A stretch of 64,000 bases of DNA from Lentisphaerota bacterium (lineage in GTDB: Bacteria; Verrucomicrobiota; Lentisphaeria; Victivallales; Victivallaceae), in NCBI GenBank assembly GCA_015061805.1, contig SUVV01000015.1, forward strand, positions 1 through 64,000, written 5' to 3'. The position numbers and the translations under genes are program-made. Below, in pieces: positions 8,709 to 16,778 of the stretch. Every line of letters begins with the position of its first letter. Position 1 is the stretch's first letter. Below the pieces are notes generated by a model. That model did no database searches and was not told the DNA's origin. It saw only the letters and a list, made by a program, of their open reading frames with translations.

Positions 8709-10520
8709 TTACTGCTTATGGAACTGCATGTTATACAGTTCTTTGAACTGTCCGTTTTCTATTTTCATAAGTTCATCATGAGTGCCGAGTTCAACCAGTC
8801 TGCCGTTGTTGAAAACCGCAATCCGGTCGACGTTTTCGATGGTCGACAAGCGGTGGGCGATGATGAATACCGTACGATTTTTCATCAGGTTATCCATTGC
8901 CTGCTGAACCGCCGCTTCGGATTCATTGTCCAGAGCGCTGGTCGCTTCATCGAGGATGATGATGGGAGCATTTTTCAAAATGGCACGGGCAATGGCGATC
9001 CGCTGGCGCTGGCCGCCGGAGAGAGTGACACCGCGTTCACCGATTTCGGTATCGATGCCGTCGGGCATGGCGGCAAGAGTATCGGTCAGGTAAGCTGATT
9101 TTACCGCAAGATCCAACTCTTCCTGCGTGGCATCCGGATTGCCCATCATGATGTTTCCCCGGATGGTTCCGGAAAAGAGGTAGTTATCCTGAAAAACGAT
9201 CGCGATATTATTCCGCAGTGAACTCAAGGTGTAATCCCTGACATCAGTGCCATCAATGGTGAGAGATCCTGATTTTATATCATAGAAGCGGGGAAGCAAA
9301 TTGACCAGCGTGGATTTGCCGCCGCCGGAATTGCCGACGATCGCCAGTTTTTCGTTTTTGGCGATTTTGAGATTGACATTCTGCAGAACTTCAACATCTT
9401 TGTCATATTCAAAGGTGACATCTTTGAATTCGATACTGCTCTTCAGCGTGTCAAAGGTTTTGGCATCCGGTTTTTCCTGAATTGCACTCTCCAAGTCAAA
9501 GACTTCAAATACGCGGCTGATGGCAACAAAACTGCCCTGGATACTGGTGATCGAACTGCTCAATGATTTGATCGGCTTGTAGAGCAGCAGCAGTGAGGCA
9601 AGGAAGGAGGCAAATCCACCGGCGGTCAGAGTTCCGCGGTTGATGAGGAAGGTTCCACAACCCAGAATCACCGCGACACCGACCGAAGAGATCAAATGCA
9701 TGAGAGGCGACAGCCAGATCTGCCGCTTCTGCAGTGACATCAATACCCGGAAGGCTTCTCGAATGTATTTTTGATATAAATCATCCTGACGCTTTAGGAG
9801 ATTGTAACCAGTAACGGTACGGTTGCCGGAACAACTTTCAATAAAGTGAGTTCCTTGCTTGCTGAAAATGACCATATTTGCGTTTGATGCTTTCTTTATA
9901 CGTTTTCGTAACAGCGAAGCCGGCAGAAATGCACACAGCAATACCAGCACGCCGATAATCGCCAATTCCCAACTGCTGTAGAGCATTACTGCAATAAGAC
10001 CGATTGCGCTGCAGGCGGTGGTTATGATCGTTTTCAATTGACCGACAAACTGATTTGATGCATTGATCGGATCTTGAAAGTAACGGACAGATAAAACTCC
10101 GATTGAATTGTCATCAAAGAACTTGGAATCCATGCCGATCATTCGCGTAAAAAGCGATATTTTGATGTCGTTGGTTATCCGTTCGGTAGTCCAGACGCAG
10201 ATGTACTGGTTGATGTAATACAATACACCCTGGAGCGCCGTGAATGCCACTACGCCGATCGGGATGATAAAAGCCAACTGGCGGTTGGTGAAGGTAAAAT
10301 CAAATCCACCGAAGGAAAAATTCAATTCGCTTCCGCCGATGACGTAGTCCATGTAGGGTTTCAGTGCAAACGCGGTAACGCCATCCAGCAATCCCAGCGG
10401 CAGAGCCACCAGAAAACCGATGATGATTCGCACCAGATACGGCTTGATGAAAGGGAACATCCTTTTCAGCAGCCACGAATATTTGAAGGCATTTTGTGCA
10501 GTTGTATCTTCAAGTTTCAT
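8709..10520 (-). CDS. msbA: MsbA-like ABC exporter, fused membrane and ATPase domains
   Basis: A 603-residue half-transporter. Membrane segments occupy about residues 20-320 (type 1 exporter fold). The ATPase domain has Walker A GNSGGGKST (396-404), signature [14 protein letters not shown] near residue 500, Walker B IIILDEATSALD and the switch His in IIAHRLS. The closest functional class is MsbA/lipid flippase (lipid A core or other amphipathic substrates); drug export cannot be excluded. A glycosyltransferase gene lies upstream on the same strand, separated by a terminator, which fits an envelope glycolipid role. The gene symbol is by family resemblance only. Confidence 0.75.
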   Translation of the reverse strand: MKLEDTTAQNAFKYSWLLKRMFPFIKPYLVRIIIGFLVALPLGLLDGVTAFALKPYMDYVIGGSELNFSFGGFDFTFTNRQLAFIIPIGVVAFTALQGVLYYINQYICVWTTERITNDIKISLFTRMIGMDSKFFDDNSIGVLSVRYFQDPINASNQFVGQLKTIITTACSAIGLIAVMLYSSWELAIIGVLVLLCAFLPASLLRKRIKKASNANMVIFSKQGTHFIESCSGNRTVTGYNLLKRQDDLYQKYIREAFRVLMSLQKRQIWLSPLMHLISSVGVAVILGCGTFLINRGTLTAGGFASFLASLLLLYKPIKSLSSSITSIQGSFVAISRVFEVFDLESAIQEKPDAKTFDTLKSSIEFKDVTFEYDKDVEVLQNVNLKIAKNEKLAIVGNSGGGKSTLVNLLPRFYDIKSGSLTIDGTDVRDYTLSSLRNNIAIVFQDNYLFSGTIRGNIMMGNPDATQEELDLAVKSAYLTDTLAAMPDGIDTEIGERGVTLSGGQRQRIAIARAILKNAPIIILDEATSALDNESEAAVQQAMDNLMKNRTVFIIAHRLSTIENVDRIAVFNNGRLVELGTHDELMKIENGQFKELYNMQFHKQ

Positions 10521-10580
10521 TATTTTTCCCCGGGAAAATTACATTTGTACTTTGTCCGCGATTTCTGCGGCCTGATAAGA

Positions 10581-10611
10581 ATCAACTCCGGCAGACTCTG
10601 CCGGAGTTGAT
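10581..10611 (-). terminator. Intrinsic terminator after the glycosyltransferase gene
   Basis: A 13-bp perfect stem (10581-10593 with 10599-10611) and 5-base loop lie 14 bp past the glycosyltransferase stop codon. The T-run after it is short, so termination may be partial and allow read-through into the exporter gene. Confidence 0.65.
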
Positions 10612-10624
10612 GTGGCGGTGAATC

Positions 10625-11353
10625 TTATTCTTCCCAATACCGGGCGAGCCACTTGGTCGGCTTGACGTAACGGAAACCGCCTTTGCCGCAGTAACCGTTG
10701 AGTGCCATCTGCGGAGTGGGCTTGCCGTGGAATACGATGATTTTCACATCTTCCGGATCGACCGGCTGCATGAAGAAGTTGAGCGGGAAGGGGCGCAGAC
10801 AATGGCGCTTGAAACTGACGCACCAACTCTTGTCCCAGTATTTCAGGATGCCTTTTTCAAACATCTGATAGGAGAGAAACGCCTGTTCGTTGCGGTACTC
10901 TTTGCGGATGCCGTTGCCGAGGTTGTAGAAGTTTTCCAGAACTTCCGGATATTTGCCGACCTCAAAGCGGAAAACCGAGGAGTTGCCGATGATATCGCGC
11001 GGGAAGTCCCAGTCTTTGCAAATAAGGAAGTCGCCGGGAACCTCAAACAGTTCATCGATGTTGCGGCGGATCACGATGTCAAGGTCAAGAAAGAGCGCCA
11101 CGCCTTTCAAATCGGCAAGCGGAGCATTGAAAAGCGACAGTTTTCTCCAGCCCTTGTCGCCGATATTGGGATTGTCGTGGTAGGGCGGCAGTTCGCGGAC
11201 TTCGATACCGGCATCCAGTCCGGTCGGGTCATCGGTAAAACAGACAAAACGATGGGGGACAGTCAGGTTTTTCTGAACCATCTTGTAAAGACGGTTGGCA
11301 TACTCCGGACCGAATTTGGTACCCCATTTCATACAGATAACATTTTTTTCCAT
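10625..11353 (-). CDS. Glycosyltransferase with DxD motif
   Basis: A 242-residue protein with a GT-A type fold. The nucleotide-sugar/metal motif appears as FLDLDIVIRRNIDELFE (DxD near residue 90), preceded by VICMKWGTKFG at the N-terminus. Conserved RNEQAFLSY and a late VFHGKPTP motif are typical of bacterial glycosyltransferases that act on surface glycans. I chose the ATG at 11353 over one 30 bp upstream because GGAGAT lies 5 bp before it. No signal peptide or membrane span, so it probably acts at the cytoplasmic face of the inner membrane. Donor and acceptor are unknown. Confidence 0.75.
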   Translation of the reverse strand: MEKNVICMKWGTKFGPEYANRLYKMVQKNLTVPHRFVCFTDDPTGLDAGIEVRELPPYHDNPNIGDKGWRKLSLFNAPLADLKGVALFLDLDIVIRRNIDELFEVPGDFLICKDWDFPRDIIGNSSVFRFEVGKYPEVLENFYNLGNGIRKEYRNEQAFLSYQMFEKGILKYWDKSWCVSFKRHCLRPFPLNFFMQPVDPEDVKIIVFHGKPTPQMALNGYCGKGGFRYVKPTKWLARYWEE

Positions 11354-11442
11354 AGCATCTCCATAGATGTTTTTGTTCTGCAAACATTATTGCAGTGTTT
11401 TTTGTCAGCAGGAGAAAATCTCCTTATAATATATTTCACCAT

Positions 11443-11470
11443 ACTATAGCATTGTTTCAGGAAAAATCAA
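11443..11470 (-). promoter_or_regulatory. Promoter of the glycosyltransferase gene
   Basis: On the minus strand TTGATT (11465-11470), 16 bp, TATAGT (11443-11448) preceded by TGC. The leader would be about 80 nt and contains a short palindrome aggaga/tctcct at 11410-11425. Confidence 0.5.
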
Positions 11471-11514
11471 GCATAATTGAACGAAACTGCCGCTGCCCGG
11501 ATTGAAAATTTCTT

Positions 11515-12243
11515 TCACAGTGCCGGTTTCAGAATAATTGCTTTCCGGTGCAGCAGAGCAGCTCCTGATTTTTCGACTTGAATTCCTGCTAAACGGCATA
11601 GTTTGTGCAATTGAGTACAGTAGTCTGCATAAGCGGCAGCGGCTTCCGGGGATTTCCGGTTTTTCCGGCAAAGCGCATATTTTTCTCCGGCGGCGATCAT
11701 TCCGGCATAGGTAACATGAAATATTTTCGACCGTTCGATTTCCGGCAGGTGCTTCAGATATGGAGACGATACCACGGTTTTTTCCCACTTTTCTATGGGG
11801 GGAAGTTCCGGATATTCAAATACCGGCGGGATATTGAAATCGACCTTGACCGGATGGCCCGGATAAATATTCATGGCGCAGCAGAGAGAGGCTGATGCCT
11901 GAAAACGCTGTTTTATCATTTCGGTGAGGCGGCATTGCCGGAGGAATTTTTCTTCCGGAGCGAGGGGGGATTTCAACTCTTCAAGCAGGGTCGATTCCGC
12001 AAGTTGAGCCGCTCCGATTTTGAAGTAATCCTCAATTATCTGCTGATCGATCTGCCAATTGTGACAAGTTTGTGTTCTTCTCAAACAAGCTTCAAGCGAC
12101 CATGTGCCGGGGAGGTTTGCGGCAGATTTTTTCAACTGTGAACAGTTTTGATTCCGGCTGCGGGGCGACGCATTTTTCCCGGTTGCACATCCGGTAAAGA
12201 ACACGATCGCGGCAAGGGCAAGGCAGTATATGCAAAACTTCAT
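11515..12243 (-). CDS. Lipoprotein at the end of the type I secretion operon
   Basis: A 242-residue lipoprotein. I start it at 12243 because AGGAG precedes that ATG and the signal peptide then reads normally, ending in lipobox FFTGC (Cys near residue 18). Early in the mature part the sequence TWSLEACLRRTQTCH resembles the first helix motif of TolC-type outer-membrane factors (SLxEAL...A...N), but the protein is about half a normal TolC length. It has an even number of Cys. It follows the HlyD gene by 47 bp, so a role in the same export system is likely. It might be a reduced outer-membrane factor or an accessory lipoprotein; neither is shown. Confidence 0.65.
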   Translation of the reverse strand: MKFCIYCLALAAIVFFTGCATGKNASPRSRNQNCSQLKKSAANLPGTWSLEACLRRTQTCHNWQIDQQIIEDYFKIGAAQLAESTLLEELKSPLAPEEKFLRQCRLTEMIKQRFQASASLCCAMNIYPGHPVKVDFNIPPVFEYPELPPIEKWEKTVVSSPYLKHLPEIERSKIFHVTYAGMIAAGEKYALCRKNRKSPEAAAAYADYCTQLHKLCRLAGIQVEKSGAALLHRKAIILKPAL

Positions 12244-12290
12244 TATGAAAATTCTCCTTTTCTGCAATATACTGCCTCCCGCAGTCAAAA

Positions 12291-13631
12291 TCAAGGTTCG
12301 CGGATGGCTTCATCCAGCGATTTTATCAGCGGATGGATGATGTATTCAATCACGCGGCGGGTGCCGATCTTGATTTCAGCCTGACACTCCATACCGGGGA
12401 TGAGCCGGAAATTCTTGTGGGTGTTGCGGAGTTTTCCGGCAAGCGGTATCCGGGCGCGGTAATAGGCTCCTGCGGACATTTTCTCATTTTCCTGCATCCG
12501 GGCATCTTTCTGGAAGGTGTCTTCGGAGATGTTGCGGATCTTGCCCTCCAGCGTTCCGTGTTTCTGGAAGGGGAACGGATTGAGTTTCACCCGGACGGTA
12601 TCGCCGACTTTGACTTTACCGATATCTTTTGCCGGGATTTCCGCTTCGAGTTCCACATCGCAGTCGATGGGTACGAGGGTGATCAACGCTTCGGCTTCGC
12701 GGACGGCGGAACCTACCGGGAATGAGGCGATCTCATGGACGATCGCTTCGCAGGGGGCGCGAAGTTCGATATAATCATTGAGCCGGTCGATCTTATCCAG
12801 CGATTTGAGAATGGAGGTGAGGTTTTGCTGGGATTCTACCAGTTTCTCTGAAATATCTTTCTGCCACTCCATGACGAAACTCTGGCGTGAAGCGATGGTG
12901 GATTCCCGTTCGTGTTCAGTCTCTCTTGCGGAGTGTTCCAGTTCAGCGATGGTGGATTCCAACTGCATCCGGGACATCCTGATTTCGAGGAGGTCTTTGA
13001 GCGGGGTCACGTTTTTGCGGTGGAGTTCTTCATACATTTTGGAGATCTCCGCCATGGCTTTGAAGCGTTCCCGCTGCAGTTTGACCGTTTCATTGGTACT
13101 GCGGATATTGGTTTCCACGCGCTTGATGGATTCATCGAAGTAGCGCATCCGCTCCCGGAAGTAGGTGCGGCGCTGTTTCCAGATGGCATACTGCCAGCGC
13201 TGATCCTGGGTGGGATTGGGGGGCAGAATCAGTTCTTTATTGGCAAATTCCGCCTGCCACCGGGCATATTGTGCCTGAATGTTGTGCAATTCACTGCGGA
13301 GCCGGGCTTCCTCTGCCCGGTTGATGTCGGGGTCAAAACTGATCAGGAGCTGCCCCTTTTTGACGACCTGACCGACCTTGACATCGATCGATTTGATAAC
13401 AGAACGGTCATAAGGTTTCATGACGATATTCTGATTGACGGAAACCAGTTTGCCGGTTCCCTCGACGATGACATCGACCTGGCAGACGATGCTGGCGGTG
13501 AGAGCTGCAAAGAATACAATCACGCCGAAGAGTATACCCATTCTGGCGGCGCGGGGGAGGGGGCGCATGGCGATTTCCACCGCATCCGGCTGGAAATCGA
13601 CGGCTCGGGGATCAAGAGGCTGCTGATTCAT
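12291..13631 (-). CDS. HlyD-family periplasmic adaptor of a type I secretion system
   Basis: A 446-residue membrane fusion protein. It has one N-terminal transmembrane segment (about residues 30-52), then a half-lipoyl motif (GTGKLVSVNQNIVMKPYDRS). Long coiled-coil helices run from about residue 105 to 290 (many Glu, Arg and Gln). A second lipoyl half (LRAPCEAIVHEIASFPVGSAV) and a beta-barrel domain follow. HlyD proteins bridge the inner-membrane ABC transporter to an outer-membrane channel. The start overlaps the transporter stop by 4 bp, so the two are translationally coupled. Confidence 0.9.
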   Translation of the reverse strand: MNQQPLDPRAVDFQPDAVEIAMRPLPRAARMGILFGVIVFFAALTASIVCQVDVIVEGTGKLVSVNQNIVMKPYDRSVIKSIDVKVGQVVKKGQLLISFDPDINRAEEARLRSELHNIQAQYARWQAEFANKELILPPNPTQDQRWQYAIWKQRRTYFRERMRYFDESIKRVETNIRSTNETVKLQRERFKAMAEISKMYEELHRKNVTPLKDLLEIRMSRMQLESTIAELEHSARETEHERESTIASRQSFVMEWQKDISEKLVESQQNLTSILKSLDKIDRLNDYIELRAPCEAIVHEIASFPVGSAVREAEALITLVPIDCDVELEAEIPAKDIGKVKVGDTVRVKLNPFPFQKHGTLEGKIRNISEDTFQKDARMQENEKMSAGAYYRARIPLAGKLRNTHKNFRLIPGMECQAEIKIGTRRVIEYIIHPLIKSLDEAIREP

Positions 13632-16180
13632 CGGTTCATATTCCTTTCCATTTGCTGATACCAGAAGTCTTTGTAGACTCCGGGGCGGGACAGCAGTTCG
13701 CGGTGGGGGGCGAAGTCAGCCAGTTCACCTTTGTCCAACACGATGGTCTTGTCGGCGCCGGAAACGATGGAGAGGCGGTGGCTGATGATGAGAACTGTTC
13801 TGCCGCGGGCGATCTGCGGGAGGTTCTCCTGAATGACATTTTCACTTTCGGGGTCGAGCGCGCTGGTCGCTTCGTCAAAAATAAGGATGCGCGGGTTGGT
13901 CAGCAGCGCTCTGGCGATGGCGAGGCGCTGTTTCTGACCGCCGGAAAGGTTGGAAGCGTTTTCTTCCAGCATGGTGTCGTAGCCTTTGGGCAGGTTCTGG
14001 ATGAATTCATCGGCACCGGCGAGGCGGGTGACGGCGATGATTTCATCGAGTGTGGCGTTGCGCTTGGTGAGCGAGAGGTTTTCGCGGACGGTTCCGCTGA
14101 AGAAGTAGTTCTCCTGAAGCACCACGCCGATACTGTTGCGCAAATGAACTTTGTCGATCTCCCGGATGTCGATGCCGTCGACTTTGATCAAACCGGACAT
14201 CACCGGATAAAGTCCCTGCAGCAGTTTGGTCAGCGTGGTTTTACCTGAACCGGATCTGCCGACGATACCGATCACCTGTCCCGGTTCGAGGACGAAACTC
14301 AAGTCGCGCAGAACCAGCGGGCCATCGGGGATATAACGGAAGTTGACGTGATCGAATTCGATTTGTCCTTTGAAGGGATTGCGGACACCGCCGCCGGCGT
14401 GTTCCGGGCGGCAGTTCATCACATTGCCGAGCATCTGGACGCTGATGGCGATCTGCTGGTATTCATGGACGAGCGAAACCAGACGCACCAGAGGTCCGGT
14501 GACTCTGCCGGAGATCATCTGGAATGCGATCAGGGCACCGACTGACATTTTGCCGTCGAATACCGCCAGCGCGCCGAGCCAGATGACACAGACGTTCATG
14601 CTCATTTCCAGCAGTTGGCTGAGGGTTTTGGCAGTGACGGAAATTTTGCCGACCCGGAAGTAGGCGTTTACGGCAAAGGCGGTCGAATCCGCCCAAGCCT
14701 CTTTCTGAACCGGTTCCAGCGAGAGTGACTTGACTGTACGCATACCCTGAATTGATTCAACAAGCATGCTCTGCCGTTTACCTTCAGCGGTGTAAAGTTC
14801 CTGCAAACGGCGCTGGAACGGCTTGATCAGTACGCCGATGACGCATGCCATGGCAAAGGAAAACGCCAGTACCACCATCGTCAGTCGGATGCTGTAAAGG
14901 AGCAGGAACGGGATGAAAACGAACAGGCTTGTCAGTTCAAGGATGGTGAAAAAGAGGCTTCCGGAGAGGAATCCCCGGATCTTTTCGGTCTGCTGCATGT
15001 GCTTGAGCAGCACGCCGGAGGGAACCCGGTCGAAAAAGTCGATCGGCAGCATCATCAGTTTGTTGAAAACCTTGGTCGCTGTCGAAATATCGATCTTGTT
15101 GGTTCCGAAAAGCAGCAGATAACCGCGCAAATACTCCATTACCGCGTTGAACATCAGTACGGCAAAAATCGCGCAAACGATAACGTTCAAGGTGTTGTAA
15201 CTCTGATTCACCAGAACCTTGTCCACGACGATCTGGAAAAAGAGCGGCATGATCAATGCCACTACGTTGATCATCAGCACCGCAAAGGCGATGTGACCGA
15301 AAACATGTTTGAGCTTGATGAATTCGGGGATGAACCAGAGCAGACCGAAGGGACGATCTTCGTCGGTGAGTTTCCAGGTGCGCTTGATCAGGAAGCCGTA
15401 GCCGCTGCAGTTTTCTTCATACTCTTCCTGATTCCAGAAGATGAAGTGTTCGCCCGGCGGCGGGGGAGGCGCATCATTGTCGATGACGGCGATCTGGGTC
15501 ACGCCATCCTGATTTTCCCGGCAGCCGCAGATGATGACATGTTTGCCGTTTTTCTTGATGCCGATCGCCGGATAGGCGCGGCCGAGGCGGGGGAACATCT
15601 TCCACTTCAACTTGAGGTGGGCGATTTTGAGTTGGTTGTCGGCACCGATGCGGATCATCTGGCGGGGAGTCAATTCATCGGTGGCGATAGCGTAATCGTG
15701 CATCACCCGGCGGGGGTTCAGCGGTATCCGGTGGTGTTGGGCGACTGAAACGAGCGCAAAGACTGCCGAGTGGCGCTGGGCATCGAAGTCCCGGAGGTTG
15801 TTGAAAACCACCGCCCGCCCGTCGGCGATCTCTTTGAATTGTTCAGTCGGCACCATGATCATTGCCGGGCCGTTTTTACCTTTGGGGTTGAAAAGGGCGA
15901 TTTTCTCCGATTTCAGCTGTGCCGGATTGACCACGCAGACATATTCGTTGTTTTTGAGCAGCGCGATTGCGGGGGAGGGGAGGGAGTCGGCTTCAAAAAT
16001 ATTGCATATTTCCGGGTGATACTCCATTGTTTCAGCAATTTTCATCAGAGCATCGAGGGAATTTGCATCGTACGCATCGAGTGCTTTATCATTTACGATG
16101 CCGTCCCAGTCGGGATTGAGCCGCTTTTGTTTCAGCAGTTCTTTCAGACAGTCAAGACCGCTTCTTTGTAAATTTTCCAT
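13628..16180 (-). CDS. Type I secretion ABC transporter with degenerate C39-like domains
   Basis: An 850-residue HlyB/bacteriocin-exporter-type transporter when started at 16180. Residues 134-265 are a C39-like domain in which the catalytic Cys position is Ser/Ala (RHSAVFALVSVAQ), although His near 214 is kept (NGKHVIIC). Residues 40-128 (SPAIALLKNNEYVCVV) resemble a second, partial C39-like copy. Membrane segments follow from about 297 to 560. The ATPase has Walker A GRSGSGKTT, signature LSGGQKQRLAIARA and Walker B ILIFDEATSALD. Without Cys it cannot cleave leader peptides and so should dock unprocessed, RTX-like substrates. It is about 130 residues longer than HlyB. The start lacks a strong Shine-Dalgarno site; the frame stays open to 16483. 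Confidence 0.85.
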   Translation of the reverse strand: MENLQRSGLDCLKELLKQKRLNPDWDGIVNDKALDAYDANSLDALMKIAETMEYHPEICNIFEADSLPSPAIALLKNNEYVCVVNPAQLKSEKIALFNPKGKNGPAMIMVPTEQFKEIADGRAVVFNNLRDFDAQRHSAVFALVSVAQHHRIPLNPRRVMHDYAIATDELTPRQMIRIGADNQLKIAHLKLKWKMFPRLGRAYPAIGIKKNGKHVIICGCRENQDGVTQIAVIDNDAPPPPPGEHFIFWNQEEYEENCSGYGFLIKRTWKLTDEDRPFGLLWFIPEFIKLKHVFGHIAFAVLMINVVALIMPLFFQIVVDKVLVNQSYNTLNVIVCAIFAVLMFNAVMEYLRGYLLLFGTNKIDISTATKVFNKLMMLPIDFFDRVPSGVLLKHMQQTEKIRGFLSGSLFFTILELTSLFVFIPFLLLYSIRLTMVVLAFSFAMACVIGVLIKPFQRRLQELYTAEGKRQSMLVESIQGMRTVKSLSLEPVQKEAWADSTAFAVNAYFRVGKISVTAKTLSQLLEMSMNVCVIWLGALAVFDGKMSVGALIAFQMISGRVTGPLVRLVSLVHEYQQIAISVQMLGNVMNCRPEHAGGGVRNPFKGQIEFDHVNFRYIPDGPLVLRDLSFVLEPGQVIGIVGRSGSGKTTLTKLLQGLYPVMSGLIKVDGIDIREIDKVHLRNSIGVVLQENYFFSGTVRENLSLTKRNATLDEIIAVTRLAGADEFIQNLPKGYDTMLEENASNLSGGQKQRLAIARALLTNPRILIFDEATSALDPESENVIQENLPQIARGRTVLIISHRLSIVSGADKTIVLDKGELADFAPHRELLSRPGVYKDFWYQQMERNMNR

Positions 16181-16608
16181 GATGTGTTTCGGACTTATTT
16201 TAAGGTTGTTTTTATTCAATATCGGATTGCGGAAAGTTGTGAGCAACGGTACTACAGCCGTAATCTGACACAATCTGCCGTCAAAAGCGCCACCGGTTTC
16301 ATTACTGATGCAGGCGAAATCAGGCGTAACGTCCGGCAGACAGTTTCTTTCACCTTTTTCAATGACACAGAACAGTTGAATTTCAGTTTTTCCCAGTTGC
16401 GGCAGAGCGTGTAAATTACCCGGGCGGCTTTGACCGTGAAACTGATACCGGCAGATGCCATCCGGGACGGTACATGGAAGCATGTTCCGGATTCCGGCAG
16501 CACTCCGGGCAATGATATCGCGACATCGGTGAAGATGCTGCGTTCAATAGTTTCAGTGATGCAAATGTTCATTCTGTCATAAAAATTTCTGCAGTAGATA
16601 CTAATCAT
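16181..16608 (-). other. Long leader or small-gene region upstream of the T1SS transporter
   Basis: About 430 bases lie between the promoter at 16615-16643 and the transporter start. Two minus-strand frames stay open here. The transporter frame runs back to 16483. A second frame offers a 106-codon ORF from ATG 16572 to 16252, starting only about 35 nt after the predicted transcription start, but it has no Shine-Dalgarno site and a Cys- and Arg-rich composition I cannot place. It could be a small unknown gene, a broken gene or a long untranslated leader. I do not call a protein. Confidence 0.35.
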
Positions 16609-16614
16609 TATGAT

Positions 16615-16643
16615 AATATATTTCCGCAAATATTAAAAGTCAA
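16615..16643 (-). promoter_or_regulatory. Promoter of the type I secretion operon
   Basis: On the minus strand TTGACT (16638-16643), 17-bp spacer, TATATT (16615-16620). Predicted start near 16608. Confidence 0.6.
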
Positions 16644-16715
16644 GTTTTTTATTGTTTGTTCCCGGCTTATCTTGCTGTAATTTGCGGATTGACCCGGAGT
16701 TTTTGATTTTTTACC

Positions 16716-16744
16716 TTGCATTTGAAGCAAAAAGGTTGTATGTT
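16716..16744 (+). promoter_or_regulatory. Promoter of the GH20 operon
   Basis: TTGCAT (16716-16721), 17-bp spacer, TATGTT (16739-16744). The GH20 start codon at 16779 is about 28 nt downstream of the predicted transcription start, which argues against the longer reading frame from 16716. Confidence 0.5.
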
Positions 16745-16778
16745 AAAGGCAGTATTGGTATCCAACGGAGAGTTTGTT

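Noticed and set aside
16181-16483. In-frame extension of the T1SS transporter to 16483
   Set aside because: The added 101 residues resemble no transporter domain and there is no ribosome site at 16483.
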